Of a DNA stretch of 32,494 bases, positions 23,963 through 32,478 are shown in pieces. The translations under genes were made by a program, and so were the position numbers. Source of the DNA: CAYZWU01 sp964482235 (GTDB taxonomy: Bacteria > Planctomycetota > B15-G4 > CAYZWU01); contig CAYZWU010000059.1 in assembly GCA_964482235.1 (NCBI GenBank), positions 1-32,494 of the forward strand. The letters run 5' to 3'. Position 1 is the stretch's first letter. Each line of letters begins with the position of its first letter. The notes beneath the pieces were generated by a model. The model searched no databases and was not told the origin of the DNA. It was given only the letters and a program-made list of their open reading frames with translations.

Positions 23963-26900
23963 CGATCCTGCCTCCCATGCCAGAGAAAGGAATCGGGAAT
24001 CGTTTTCTTGTTCATTCCAGGTCCTTTCATTGAGACCGAGAGCGCCTCGCCGCCGCCGGCCTGGAAGAAGAGGACGGTGATGGCATGCGGACCCGCTTCG
24101 AGGGCGATGTCGCCCGAGATTTCCCGCGTGCCGTGAAGACCGTCGTTGTTCACCACGAGCCGGCCGCCGATGTAGAGCATGGAGCCGTCGTCTGAAGCGG
24201 TATAGAAAGTGTAGAGGCCGTCCTCGGGCACCTTGATGAATCCCCTGAACGAGAAGACAAAGTTATCGTCCCGCTTTCGCGTATCGATCCGGAAGTTCGA
24301 AGCCACTCCGGAATCGTCCGGATCGACGTTCGAAAGGTCCGGCATCTTCTCGCATTTCGTCTCGTAGTAGCGATAGGAGACGCCCGGTTTCAGACGGCCC
24401 GGCCTGTCGGGCTTGCGCGGCGTCAGCCGGGTGAAGACGGCTCGCCGCATTTCGCTCTCCGATCCGTCGGGCAGCCACGCCCTGGCGCGCAGCTCGCAGG
24501 TCCCGGTGATCTTGATCGGTGCGGTGTAGAGGGACGACTTTCCTGTCGGCACCGTTCCGTCCAGCGTGTACCGGATCGAGGCGTGCTCCTGAGGGGAGGA
24601 GAGCGCCGCCCGGGTTGAGCCGACGAACCGCGCTCCCTCGGGCGCGATCCTGGGTGTGAAGCAGGCCCGGGGAGCGAAGGCGATCGATGTTTCCATCCAC
24701 GATCCGCAGCTGCATCCGCCTCCGCCCTCGGGCGACAGCAGAAGGCCGTCCGCCGCGATCGTGGTGAGCCAGCAGCCGGGCCGGAGCCTCGACCAGGCTG
24801 TCGTCCGCCCGGTCTCGAGCTCCCACATGGCGACCTGTCGCCCAATCCCGCGGTGGATCAGCGCCTTCGTGGTGGCCATGTAGGTGGCGCACCCCTCGCG
24901 GCCGCCGATCCTTTCGGTGATTTGTTCCCCGTTCTTCAGGTCGTAGCCCCGCGGCTCCAGATAGATCTTCCCCTCCACGATCACGGGGTGCTGGATGTGG
25001 CCGCTGTGATCGCCGGACGTCCAGGCGTGGCTCTGCCGCCAGATCTCCTTGCCGCGCCCGGAATCGATTGCCCGGAGGTAGTAGCACCGTGCCGCGTGAT
25101 CCGAGGAGGTGAGGAGAAGCGTGCCGTCCGACCAGCTGAGGTAGAAGACCGGATCGCCGCCTTGCAGGTCGAGCCGCTTCTCCCAGAGCCTTGTTCCCCT
25201 CTCCCCGTTCAAGGCAACGAGGAAGAGGTCTTTCCCCAGCTTGCCGGAGCCGATCCGGCGGCGGCCCGATTTCTTCAGCGCGGCATCGCGGCTCTCGATG
25301 AAGAAGACACGCTTTCCTCCCACTGTGATCGACGGATTGACGATCACACCGTTCCTGTATGTCCACGCCGTGCGGCCCGTCGTCTTTTCGATCGAGAAGA
25401 GGCAGTCGCTGCAGACCTTCTCCGTGCCGTAGCCGGTGTGGCCGTCGAACCAGTTGGCGCTCGACCAGAATTCGGTGTACGGCGCGCCAGTCTTGACCGC
25501 GCTGCCCAGGAGCCTTTCCCGCGTGCAGGCGATCCAGCCCCACTGCCACGTCCAGTCAGTGTTTCCTCCCGGTACGACATCGAAGACCTTCTCAACGCTG
25601 CCCGCGGCGGCGTCGACCTGCCAGCACTGGTCGCGCACGGCCAGAAAGAGGGAATCCGCGTCAGCGCAGAAGTTGCTCGAGTCGCGGGGCAGGTTCAGGC
25701 GGATCAACCCGGGGATTTCCAGGGACCAGAGGATGGCGCCGTTGTAGCTGTCCTGCGCGATGATGCGCTGGAAACCCTGGGTGAAGAGGCGGCCGTTCAC
25801 GGCAAGTGGCGCGGGCACGCGCGGGTTGCGGTCGATCATGGCGCGCGGACCGGGCCGGCCGACCCACTGCACATCGAAATCGTCGGTCCCGGAAGCGAGG
25901 CTCAATGACTCTCCGTTGAAGGCGGCGTTGTGGGCTCCTCCGTACTGGTGGGTCCACGTACCCGTGCCGGGGATCGGGCCGCGCCGGACGGGTCGGCCGT
26001 CCGGACCGGGGAAAGCCGCGCCGCCCGGGGCAAGGAGTGCCGGGGCGTCGCCCGGGAAGCCGGGCCCTCCGCCGCGGGCAGCGGCAGCGCTCGATACGAT
26101 CAGGTTGAAGGTGCTGTCCTTGAAGGGGAGGTCGCTCAGCGATTCGACGTGCCGGAGCGTGACGCGGGAGCCGTAGACACCGGCGTTTCTCAGGGCGTGC
26201 CTGGCAACGCGGACCTTCTCCCGATCGGTCTCCACTCCGATGACGCGGAGGTCGCTGCGCTTGACGAGCTCAAGGGCGAGCTCCCCATCTCCTGCGCCGA
26301 TGTCGAGGCAGAAGCCCTGCGTGATCCCTGTTTCCGCGATGATGCGCCTTGCCAGGTCCGCAGCGAGGGAGGGCCGCTCTTCTCCGGCTTCCGGCGAATC
26401 ACGATCAATCACATCGGGGATGCTGTAGTTGAGGAACGTGTCGCACAGAAAGGTTTCCGACCGTCTTTCCCCGTTCTTCTCCTCGATGATGATGGCCATG
26501 GAGTAGACCGTGTTGCGCTCGAGGTTCGCGATTTCCACCTGATGCCGCTTCTTTCGATCTGGGATCTCGATGCGGTTCTCGGAAACATCGTTCACACCGT
26601 ATTCCAGGATCGTCGGCACGGGGGTGCCGGTCTCCCACCGGACAACGGCCCTGTCCGGTCCGGTGAACTCCAACCACGGACCGATGGAAGCGAGGTACTT
26701 TCCCGTGTAGACCGAGCTCTCCGCCGGCGGCGGGGGAGGGGGCGGCGGCGGAGGCGGCGGCTCGAGAGGCGCGAGCCGCGAAAATCGTTTGAAACGCGCC
26801 TCGACCGCCTTGTCGTCCAGCACGGTGTCGTAGAGGCGGATCTCCTGCAGCCCCCCGTGCATGGGGAACCTCTCGTCCCTGTCGAGATAGGCGCCGATCA

Positions 26901-27483
26901 CGAGGGAGGAATCGATGTAGTGGATGTCGCCGGAGCGCTCGGTGGACGAAGCTTCCAGCTTGCCGTCCACGTAGATCTTCATCAAGGAGCCGTCGTAGGT
27001 GCCGACGACGTGGTACCACCTTCCCGGCTCGAAAGCCGTACTGCTTGCCAGGTAGGTGAGGGGAGATCCGTTGGAGACGGCAAAGGTGAAGCGGTTCTCG
27101 TTGTAGCCGAGAATCCAGCCGTGCTCGTCGCTCCCGTTGTCCTGAACGTAGCCGATGATGCCGCCCCAGCGGATTCCCGTGAGGATCGCCACCCGGGCTT
27201 CCACCGTGATCCCGCGTACGGGAAGATCGGGGATGCGAGCGGCCTCGACGACGAGGTGGTTCTCCTTGCCGTCGAGGAGGAGGTACGGGGGATCGGCGTT
27301 CCAGCGAACCGTCCCCTTGATCTCGGCCTGAAAGGCGCCGGCCGTTTCAGGAACCTTGCCGGGGTTCGATGGGTCCTCTTCAAAGGTCCATCGGAATACC
27401 GGTCCGTCGTCTGCAGACGGTGCGGTCCCGGCTGTCAGCCCCGGCAGGAGCGCAGCCAGGAGTACGAGCCCGATCAGGTGCAT
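23959..27483 (-). CDS. Exported multidomain protein: LamG, FN3-like, SAM-methyltransferase-like, PQQ propeller, chitobiase-type, PA14
   Basis: A 1174-residue exported protein (signal peptide MHLIGLVLLAALLPGLTAG). In order: a LamG/concanavalin-like domain (about 25-235; WYHVVGTYDGSLMKIYVDGKL), a 12-proline linker near 245, an FN3-like domain (about 260-350), a Rossmann methyltransferase-like domain (about 370-490; CLDIGAGDGELALELV, then IGVETDREKV), a PQQ-type propeller (about 510-935), a chitobiase C-terminal-like domain (about 945-1020; IRYTLDGTVPTGKSSLY), and a PA14 domain (about 1030-1170; GLYTFYTASDDGSMLYIGG). The glycine-rich SAM loop is intact although SAM is not expected outside the cell. 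The open frame continues upstream, but the ATG at 27483 has AGGTGGAG before it and gives a clean signal peptide. The stop overlaps the next start (ATGA). Confidence 0.82.
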   Translation of the reverse strand: MHLIGLVLLAALLPGLTAGTAPSADDGPVFRWTFEEDPSNPGKVPETAGAFQAEIKGTVRWNADPPYLLLDGKENHLVVEAARIPDLPVRGITVEARVAILTGIRWGGIIGYVQDNGSDEHGWILGYNENRFTFAVSNGSPLTYLASSTAFEPGRWYHVVGTYDGSLMKIYVDGKLEASSTERSGDIHYIDSSLVIGAYLDRDERFPMHGGLQEIRLYDTVLDDKAVEARFKRFSRLAPLEPPPPPPPPPPPPAESSVYTGKYLASIGPWLEFTGPDRAVVRWETGTPVPTILEYGVNDVSENRIEIPDRKKRHQVEIANLERNTVYSMAIIIEEKNGERRSETFLCDTFLNYSIPDVIDRDSPEAGEERPSLAADLARRIIAETGITQGFCLDIGAGDGELALELVKRSDLRVIGVETDREKVRVARHALRNAGVYGSRVTLRHVESLSDLPFKDSTFNLIVSSAAAARGGGPGFPGDAPALLAPGGAAFPGPDGRPVRRGPIPGTGTWTHQYGGAHNAAFNGESLSLASGTDDFDVQWVGRPGPRAMIDRNPRVPAPLAVNGRLFTQGFQRIIAQDSYNGAILWSLEIPGLIRLNLPRDSSNFCADADSLFLAVRDQCWQVDAAAGSVEKVFDVVPGGNTDWTWQWGWIACTRERLLGSAVKTGAPYTEFWSSANWFDGHTGYGTEKVCSDCLFSIEKTTGRTAWTYRNGVIVNPSITVGGKRVFFIESRDAALKKSGRRRIGSGKLGKDLFLVALNGERGTRLWEKRLDLQGGDPVFYLSWSDGTLLLTSSDHAARCYYLRAIDSGRGKEIWRQSHAWTSGDHSGHIQHPVIVEGKIYLEPRGYDLKNGEQITERIGGREGCATYMATTKALIHRGIGRQVAMWELETGRTTAWSRLRPGCWLTTIAADGLLLSPEGGGGCSCGSWMETSIAFAPRACFTPRIAPEGARFVGSTRAALSSPQEHASIRYTLDGTVPTGKSSLYTAPIKITGTCELRARAWLPDGSESEMRRAVFTRLTPRKPDRPGRLKPGVSYRYYETKCEKMPDLSNVDPDDSGVASNFRIDTRKRDDNFVFSFRGFIKVPEDGLYTFYTASDDGSMLYIGGRLVVNNDGLHGTREISGDIALEAGPHAITVLFFQAGGGEALSVSMKGPGMNKKTIPDSFLWHGRQDR

Positions 27484-27526
27484 ACCGCTCCACCTTTCCC
27501 CGTGAGGCTTCTCAACGGCCTGTTGG

Positions 27527-28465
27527 TCAGAAGCTGTCGCAGGCGGCGTAGGCGTCGATGACGGCCTGCTCGCCCTCGCGGCCCTTCTTCGAGTTGCCGT
27601 GCTCCATGCCGACGATCCCCTTGAATCCCTTGCCGTGGATGAAGCGGAAAACGTTGAGATAGTTGATCTCACCCGTCAAGGGCTCGTTGCGGCCCGGGTT
27701 GTCTCCCACCTGGAAGTAGGCGATCTCATCCCACGACTTCTGCATGTTGGGGATGAGGTTTCCCTCGGTGATCTGCTGGTGGTAGATGTCGAAGAGGATC
27801 TTGCACGCCGGGCTGTTCACCGCGCGGCAGAGCAGGTACGCCTGGGGGATCTTGGTCAGGAATAGGCCGGGATGGTCCCTCCAGGGATTGAGCGGCTCGA
27901 GCACCATGGTCAGGCCGGCCGGCTCGCAGATCGCCGCGCACTGATTCAGCGTCTCGATCACGTTGGCCGTCTGGTAGTCCGGCTCGAGACGGGGAACAAA
28001 GGCGCCCGGCACCACGGTCACCCAGCGGGCGTTGACGCGCTTGGCCGTCTCCACGGAGTCGCGGATGTCGGCGAGCACCCTCTCGCGCATGCCCTTGTCG
28101 CCTTGCGCGAAGGTCGGCTTGCCGAAATCGGCGTGGGCCACGAAGACGCCCATGGTCATGCCGAGCCGTTCCATCTCTTTAGCTATCTTGTTCTGGAGAT
28201 CCTTCGGCTTGCCGCGCATGCCGTTGTCCTCCAGGGCGGTGAATCCCTGGTCGGCCATGAAGCGGAGCTGGTCGAGATGATCCTTGCCCGCATGGTTGCG
28301 GAACATTCCGAAGTGGGGGGCGTACTTGAGCTTGAAATTGTTCATCTTTCCCTCGGCCGGCGCGGCGGAAGGGACCTCCTGCCCGGCGGCCCGCGAAGCC
28401 AGAGTTCCTGTCACGACCAGACCGGCGGCGGGAAGTCCTGTCAAAAGAAAATCTCTGCGGTTCAT
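27527..28465 (-). CDS. Tat-exported sugar isomerase/epimerase, hydroxypyruvate isomerase-like TIM barrel
   Basis: A 312-residue protein starting MNRRDFLLTGLPAAGLVVTG, a twin-arginine signal, so it should be exported folded. The rest is a xylose-isomerase-like TIM barrel of the AP-endonuclease-2 superfamily. Probable metal and catalytic residues are the Glu in MVLEPLNPW, the Asp and His in LFDIYHQQ, and the Glu in GIVGMEHGNS. The Hyi branch interconverts hydroxypyruvate and tartronate semialdehyde or epimerises ketoses. The true substrate is not shown. The start has GAGG about 11 bases upstream. It is first in the six-gene cluster, 43 bases before the giant gene. Confidence 0.85.
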   Translation of the reverse strand: MNRRDFLLTGLPAAGLVVTGTLASRAAGQEVPSAAPAEGKMNNFKLKYAPHFGMFRNHAGKDHLDQLRFMADQGFTALEDNGMRGKPKDLQNKIAKEMERLGMTMGVFVAHADFGKPTFAQGDKGMRERVLADIRDSVETAKRVNARWVTVVPGAFVPRLEPDYQTANVIETLNQCAAICEPAGLTMVLEPLNPWRDHPGLFLTKIPQAYLLCRAVNSPACKILFDIYHQQITEGNLIPNMQKSWDEIAYFQVGDNPGRNEPLTGEINYLNVFRFIHGKGFKGIVGMEHGNSKKGREGEQAVIDAYAACDSF

Positions 28466-28626
28466 GATAGCGGATCCTCGTCAACAGTGGCAGCAAGACA
28501 TGGTTCGACAGTCATACCTTGTTGCCTGGTCCGTTCGATTTAAGGGCTTTTCAGATGGGAAACGAACAAATATTCAATTACTTCATTCTTCCTTTTATTT
28601 CCAATCCTACTTTTTCAGGCTCGTGA
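28466..28626 (-). promoter_or_regulatory. AT-rich leader upstream of the isomerase-led gene cluster
   Basis: This stretch between the beta-helix terminator and the isomerase start is markedly AT-rich (28555-28625) and should hold the promoter for the six-gene minus-strand cluster. Candidate boxes such as TTGGAA are present, but no pair with good spacing stands out. Confidence 0.35.
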
Positions 28627-28652
28627 AAACAAAAACCCACAGATGATGTGGG
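28627..28652 (-). terminator. Rho-independent terminator after the beta-helix gene
   Basis: On the minus strand a stem CCCACA/TGTGGG (arms 28652-28647 and 28641-28636) with a five-base loop is followed by TTTTTGTTTTC. It lies about 155 bases beyond the beta-helix stop codon and separates that gene from the isomerase cluster. Confidence 0.75.
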
Positions 28653-28807
28653 CACCTGGGCTGCATGCCGGAACTGTCACCCGGAAAATTTGGTCTTGCA
28701 GGATTATGGTCAGGCTATGACGAGAATCACGATGCCTGCGAGCTTGCCATCGCGGGAGAAACAAGTTTCCTGGCCTGGGAGGGCTCCAATGGTGCAGCGA
28801 TCCTACA

Positions 28808-30511
28808 CTACTCCACGACCAGCAGATCCGGGTTCGTCAGCATCGACGCGGGATTGCCAAGAGGACCGACAAGTGCCTGCAGCGGCTTGATCTCGCCGGG
28901 GAGCCACCAGCCGGGCACCGTCGCGGAATACGAAAGTATCCCGTCCGCAGGGATCGATCCCAGAGCGAGCTGCTGAATCGGCCACTGCAGCCAGAGGTAG
29001 CCGTACTGGGTGGTCTGAGGCGGATCCTGGATGCCGGCCCCCAGGGCGAGGGTTGCTGGATCAGCCGGTGTGCCCACGATCCAGAGTGTCAACGGGGCTC
29101 CTGCCACCACGTCGTCCAGATGGTAAAGGTGGGGGTGGAACTCGTCGGCGCCCATGTCCACCGTGCCGTCGTGGATTCGCGGATCGCCCTCGAAGTCAGC
29201 ATCACCCGTCCCGGGAGCCGTGTTGCTGCCTCGATCCTTGCACGGCGACGACCATTTCAGGTGGAAATCGTACGCCTGTGGATCAACGAATTCCGGAGGA
29301 GAGTCGATGTTCCCTGTGCCCGCGTACCCTCCCTCGATGTCGCAGTACTCGACAATGGGATCCCCGGGTCCTGCTGAATAAAGCGAATGATGGCTATGCG
29401 CGGCGTTCGCCCACACGATGCAGTTCCGGATTTCCGGTATCTCGTTTTCACAATCGACGTAGACTCCACCGCCGGGGCCGGAGCTCACATTCGAGACCAC
29501 TGTGTTGTTTGTCATGTAGACTTTCTGGTCACCGATGTAGACCCCTCCGCCCAAGGAACTCGAATTGAGCCCGACAATCATGTTGCTCTGTAAATAGATG
29601 ATTTTGCTTCCAGTGCCCTTGGGAACGATACAAACTCCACCACCCGCTGAATCTGCCGAGTTGTTGAAGATAAAGTTGGCTGATACGGAATCCTCGGATC
29701 CATAGAGATAGATCCCTCCCCCGCTCCAGCCTGCAATGTTTTCTACTAACAGGTTTCTTTCCACCGTGGCCTCGGATGCCTCGGTGAAGATACCGCCACC
29801 ACAGCCTCCACCGTAATACCAGCTGATGGAGCATTCGTTGTCCTGGATCAGGTTTCCCGTGATCGTCGGCTTTCCCGAAGAACAGTAGATCCCTCCGCCT
29901 CCGGCACCATATAGTTGATAGGTTCCATACACAAAATTCCCCGAGATGTAGTTTCCGGATACGATGGGATTATTGGAACCGAGACGTATCCCCCCTCCGA
30001 AATTGGCGCTGTTGGACGATATCTCGTTGTCCTCGATCAATGCATCGCCCTTGCAGTAGATTCCCCCGCCGCTGCCATAGGGAAGATAGTTTTCCGTTAT
30101 GATGTTCCCCGTGATCGTAGCCGCCGCGACACAGTAGATTCCTCCGCCTCTGTGCTCATCGGGGGAGAAGATACGGTTTCCCTGGCCGTTCGTGATCGTG
30201 AATCCGGAGAGCACCGAATCCCGTCCCTCGCCTCGGTGGAAAGAAACCACGCTCTTCACGTCACTGCCATCGATGACCGTGACGGCCGGTCCATCCTCAC
30301 TCGTCAAGGTAATGGCCTTGCCGTAATAGTCGATATTCTCCCTGTAGGTTCCCGCCCGGACAATGATGGTGTCTCCGTCCTGCGAGCCGTCTATGGCATC
30401 CTGGATCGTGGAGTAGTCGTCAGGAACATAGATCGTGGTCGCGAGCGAGCTGCATTCCGAGACAAGAGTCAGGACGAGGACCATGAATGGGATGAGAACA
30501 GACCGGATCAT
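28808..30511 (-). CDS. Secreted right-handed parallel beta-helix protein
   Basis: A 567-residue exported protein with a signal peptide (MIRSVLIPFMVLVLTLVSECSSLA). The start of the helix, TIYVPDDYSTIQDAIDGSQDGDTIIVRAGTYREN, is the classic N cap of DUF1565/NosD-type beta-helices. About ten coils follow with GGGIYC- or GGGVYI-type turns and N-rich TGNxI repeats. The helix ends with the familiar DFHLKWSSPCKDRGSN ... DFEGDPRIHDGTVDMGADEF motif. A final 100-residue beta-rich domain (about 465-567) may serve for sorting or attachment. The longer open frame upstream is rejected because it would cross the promoter and terminator. GGGAGA lies about nine bases before this ATG. Polysaccharide binding or cleavage is possible; no lyase residues were identified. 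Confidence 0.85.
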   Translation of the reverse strand: MIRSVLIPFMVLVLTLVSECSSLATTIYVPDDYSTIQDAIDGSQDGDTIIVRAGTYRENIDYYGKAITLTSEDGPAVTVIDGSDVKSVVSFHRGEGRDSVLSGFTITNGQGNRIFSPDEHRGGGIYCVAAATITGNIITENYLPYGSGGGIYCKGDALIEDNEISSNSANFGGGIRLGSNNPIVSGNYISGNFVYGTYQLYGAGGGGIYCSSGKPTITGNLIQDNECSISWYYGGGCGGGIFTEASEATVERNLLVENIAGWSGGGIYLYGSEDSVSANFIFNNSADSAGGGVCIVPKGTGSKIIYLQSNMIVGLNSSSLGGGVYIGDQKVYMTNNTVVSNVSSGPGGGVYVDCENEIPEIRNCIVWANAAHSHHSLYSAGPGDPIVEYCDIEGGYAGTGNIDSPPEFVDPQAYDFHLKWSSPCKDRGSNTAPGTGDADFEGDPRIHDGTVDMGADEFHPHLYHLDDVVAGAPLTLWIVGTPADPATLALGAGIQDPPQTTQYGYLWLQWPIQQLALGSIPADGILSYSATVPGWWLPGEIKPLQALVGPLGNPASMLTNPDLLVVE

Positions 30512-30581
30512 CGTTGAATTCTCCCTGTGCTGTCGTTCGCCCTGAAAAGGCGGTACGGGTGCGGCAAGTATTCCTTGAACA

Positions 30582-30609
30582 AGTATACCCGGATTAATCG
30601 CTGGTTCAA
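30582..30609 (-). promoter_or_regulatory. Sigma70-like promoter of the beta-helix gene
   Basis: On the minus strand TTGAAC (30609-30604), a 16-base spacer and TATACT (30587-30582) lie about 70 bases upstream of the start codon. Confidence 0.6.
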
Positions 30610-30629
30610 TACACCGGGGCAACTCCAAT

Positions 30630-30654
30630 AAAAAAGGGGAGTTACAGAACTCCC
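30630..30654 (-). terminator. Rho-independent terminator upstream of the beta-helix promoter
   Basis: On the minus strand GGGAGTT-ctgt-AACTCCC (30654-30637) is followed by CTTTTTTA. It stops minus-strand transcription arriving from the right, just before the beta-helix promoter, and implies a transcript from the 30.65-30.85 kb region. Confidence 0.75.
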
Positions 30655-30827
30655 GTTCCTGCTGCCCTTGGTGAAGCAAATTGAACGGAATTTGAAACCA
30701 TCTCTTTTCCTGAATCTGGCAGTGAGTCATAGTTGACCAGCCAAAGGAGAGATGAGCGCATATTTCCTTTCAGTTGCCCTATTTTGCTTATTTTTCTCAT
30801 CCCTTTTTCAAATGCTTCGCAATGCAA
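30642..30827 (-). CDS. Possible 61-residue small protein ending in a terminator
   Basis: An open frame of 61 codons (begins MHCEAFEKGMRKISK; an alternative start is MRKISKIGQ, after AAAGGG) ends inside the hairpin of the terminator at 30630-30654. The product is basic and matches no family I know. The terminator shows that something is transcribed here in this direction. It may be a small gene, a gene remnant or an RNA. Codon use is AT-richer than in the main genes. Confidence 0.25.
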   Translation of the reverse strand: MHCEAFEKGMRKISKIGQLKGNMRSSLLWLVNYDSLPDSGKEMVSNSVQFASPRAAGTGVL

Positions 30828-30857
30828 TCCCTTTTTTGTGAATTGAGCGCATTTGTC

Positions 30858-30885
30858 TTGTTTTTCGTCAAATTTTACCTATAAT
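30858..30885 (+). promoter_or_regulatory. Sigma70-like promoter of the Fic gene
   Basis: TTGTTT (30858-30863), a 16-base spacer and a perfect TATAAT (30880-30885), about 30 bases before the Fic start codon. Confidence 0.6.
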
Positions 30886-30918
30886 TCCCATCGATTGCTC
30901 ATAATTCAGGATATGACC

Positions 30919-32478
30919 ATGATTGAACCCGAAATTCATAAGACCGGAGCAAGACCAGCCGGGTATCAGGCGTTGATAGACCGATTCCAGCTGGATGTCA
31001 TCCCCAACTGGCATCAATCCTATATCGCGTCCGTAAACACGCACAGGATCAGTACGGCTGGAGAGGTGACCAAGGAGACCTACCCATCCAAGTACTGGCC
31101 CGGTGACAAGCTGGGGGACCATCTTGAATTTGCTCTCAAATACGACGGAACGAATGCAGCCATCCTGGCAAGCTTGTTTCAGGTGGTTCCTCAACGGGAG
31201 CTCGAGGAATACATCGAGTCGAGACCGCGAGGAAAATACGCTCGGCGAATCTGGTACCTCTATGAGTTCCTGACCAACACGAAGCTATCCGTGGGTGACC
31301 TGAAAACGGGCGGGTACATCGACCTCCTCGATCCCGAGCAGTATTTCACGAGTATCCCGCCCATCAAGATCCGCCGCCAGAAGATCAACGACAATCTGTT
31401 GGGTACTTCCGGCTTTTGTCCGATCATCCGGCGCACCGACACTCTTCGCGGCTTTCTGGATGCGGACCTGACCGAACGATGCAGGAAGGTGGTCTCCGCC
31501 TACTCGCCTGGACTCTTGAAGCGCACTTTGAGCTACCTCTACACCAAGGAGACGAAGTCCTCGTTCGAGATAGAACACATCAAGCCGAACTCGACTCGAA
31601 CCGAGCGGTTCATCACGATGCTACAACTCGCGGAGAAGGAAGATTTCTGCGAAAAAGTGCACCTGATCGAATTGCAGAACCGGATCGTCGATCCGCGGTT
31701 CAAGGACACGAGCTATCGGAAGGTCCAGAACTATGTCGGTGAGAGCGTGGCGTGGCAGCGCGAGCAGGTTCACTTCGCCTGCCCGAAACCTGACGATCTG
31801 GATTCACTCATGGAAGGCTTGCTGGGAGCGCACGCTCGGATGGACAAGGGTGGCGTTCCACCTGTAATTCACGCGGCTGCGATTGCCTACGGATTCGTTT
31901 TTCTCCACCCCTTCGAGGACGGAAACGGACGTATCCACAGGTTCTTGATCCACAACATCCTCGCACGGCGAAGCTTTACCCCCAAGGAGATCATGTTTCC
32001 TGTCTCGGCTTCCATGTTGAAAAACCCGACGGATTATGACGCGTCACTGGAAGCCTTCTCGCGGCCGCTCATGTCTTTGATCGAGTATTCTCTCGACGAA
32101 AACGGACGCATGACAGTCGAAAATGACACCGCAAGGTGGTACGCATACATCGACATGACCTTGCAGGCCGAGGCGTTGTTCCGGTTCATCGAGCACACGA
32201 TCGACACTGAACTCGTCGATGAGTTGTCCTTTCTGGCCAAATACGATGAGACCAAAAAGGCCATCCAGGATATCGTGGACATGCCCGATCGAAAGATCGA
32301 CCTGTTCATCAGGTTTTGCCTTCAAAACAACGGGCGCCTCTCGGCCCGGAAGCGCAGCAGCCAGTTTGATTTCTTATCCGATGAGGAAGTAGCAGGAATC
32401 GAGCAGGCGGTTCGGGCGGCATACGGGAGCGAAGTGTCGTTGTCAGTGCGCCAGGCTAAGCCTGGAAAAGGAGGATGA
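30919..32478 (+). CDS. Fic-domain protein (probable AMP-transferase)
   Basis: A 519-residue cytosolic protein. The Fic core motif HPFEDGNGRIHR begins at residue 330, with the catalytic His and the anion-binding DGNG loop both intact. It follows a helix ending AIAYGFVFL. Fic proteins usually transfer AMP from ATP to Ser, Thr or Tyr of target proteins, often as toxins or regulators. About 115 residues before the core lies SSFEIEHIKP, at the place of the auto-inhibitory (S/T)xxxE(G/N) helix; the Glu is present, but His stands in place of Gly/Asn. The C-terminal 130 residues are helical and may form a winged-helix tail. I choose the ATG at 30919 because AGGA lies seven bases upstream; the ATG at 30913 is too close to it. 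No separate antitoxin is seen, in line with self-inhibition. Confidence 0.88.
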   Translation: MIEPEIHKTGARPAGYQALIDRFQLDVIPNWHQSYIASVNTHRISTAGEVTKETYPSKYWPGDKLGDHLEFALKYDGTNAAILASLFQVVPQRELEEYIESRPRGKYARRIWYLYEFLTNTKLSVGDLKTGGYIDLLDPEQYFTSIPPIKIRRQKINDNLLGTSGFCPIIRRTDTLRGFLDADLTERCRKVVSAYSPGLLKRTLSYLYTKETKSSFEIEHIKPNSTRTERFITMLQLAEKEDFCEKVHLIELQNRIVDPRFKDTSYRKVQNYVGESVAWQREQVHFACPKPDDLDSLMEGLLGAHARMDKGGVPPVIHAAAIAYGFVFLHPFEDGNGRIHRFLIHNILARRSFTPKEIMFPVSASMLKNPTDYDASLEAFSRPLMSLIEYSLDENGRMTVENDTARWYAYIDMTLQAEALFRFIEHTIDTELVDELSFLAKYDETKKAIQDIVDMPDRKIDLFIRFCLQNNGRLSARKRSSQFDFLSDEEVAGIEQAVRAAYGSEVSLSVRQAKPGKGG

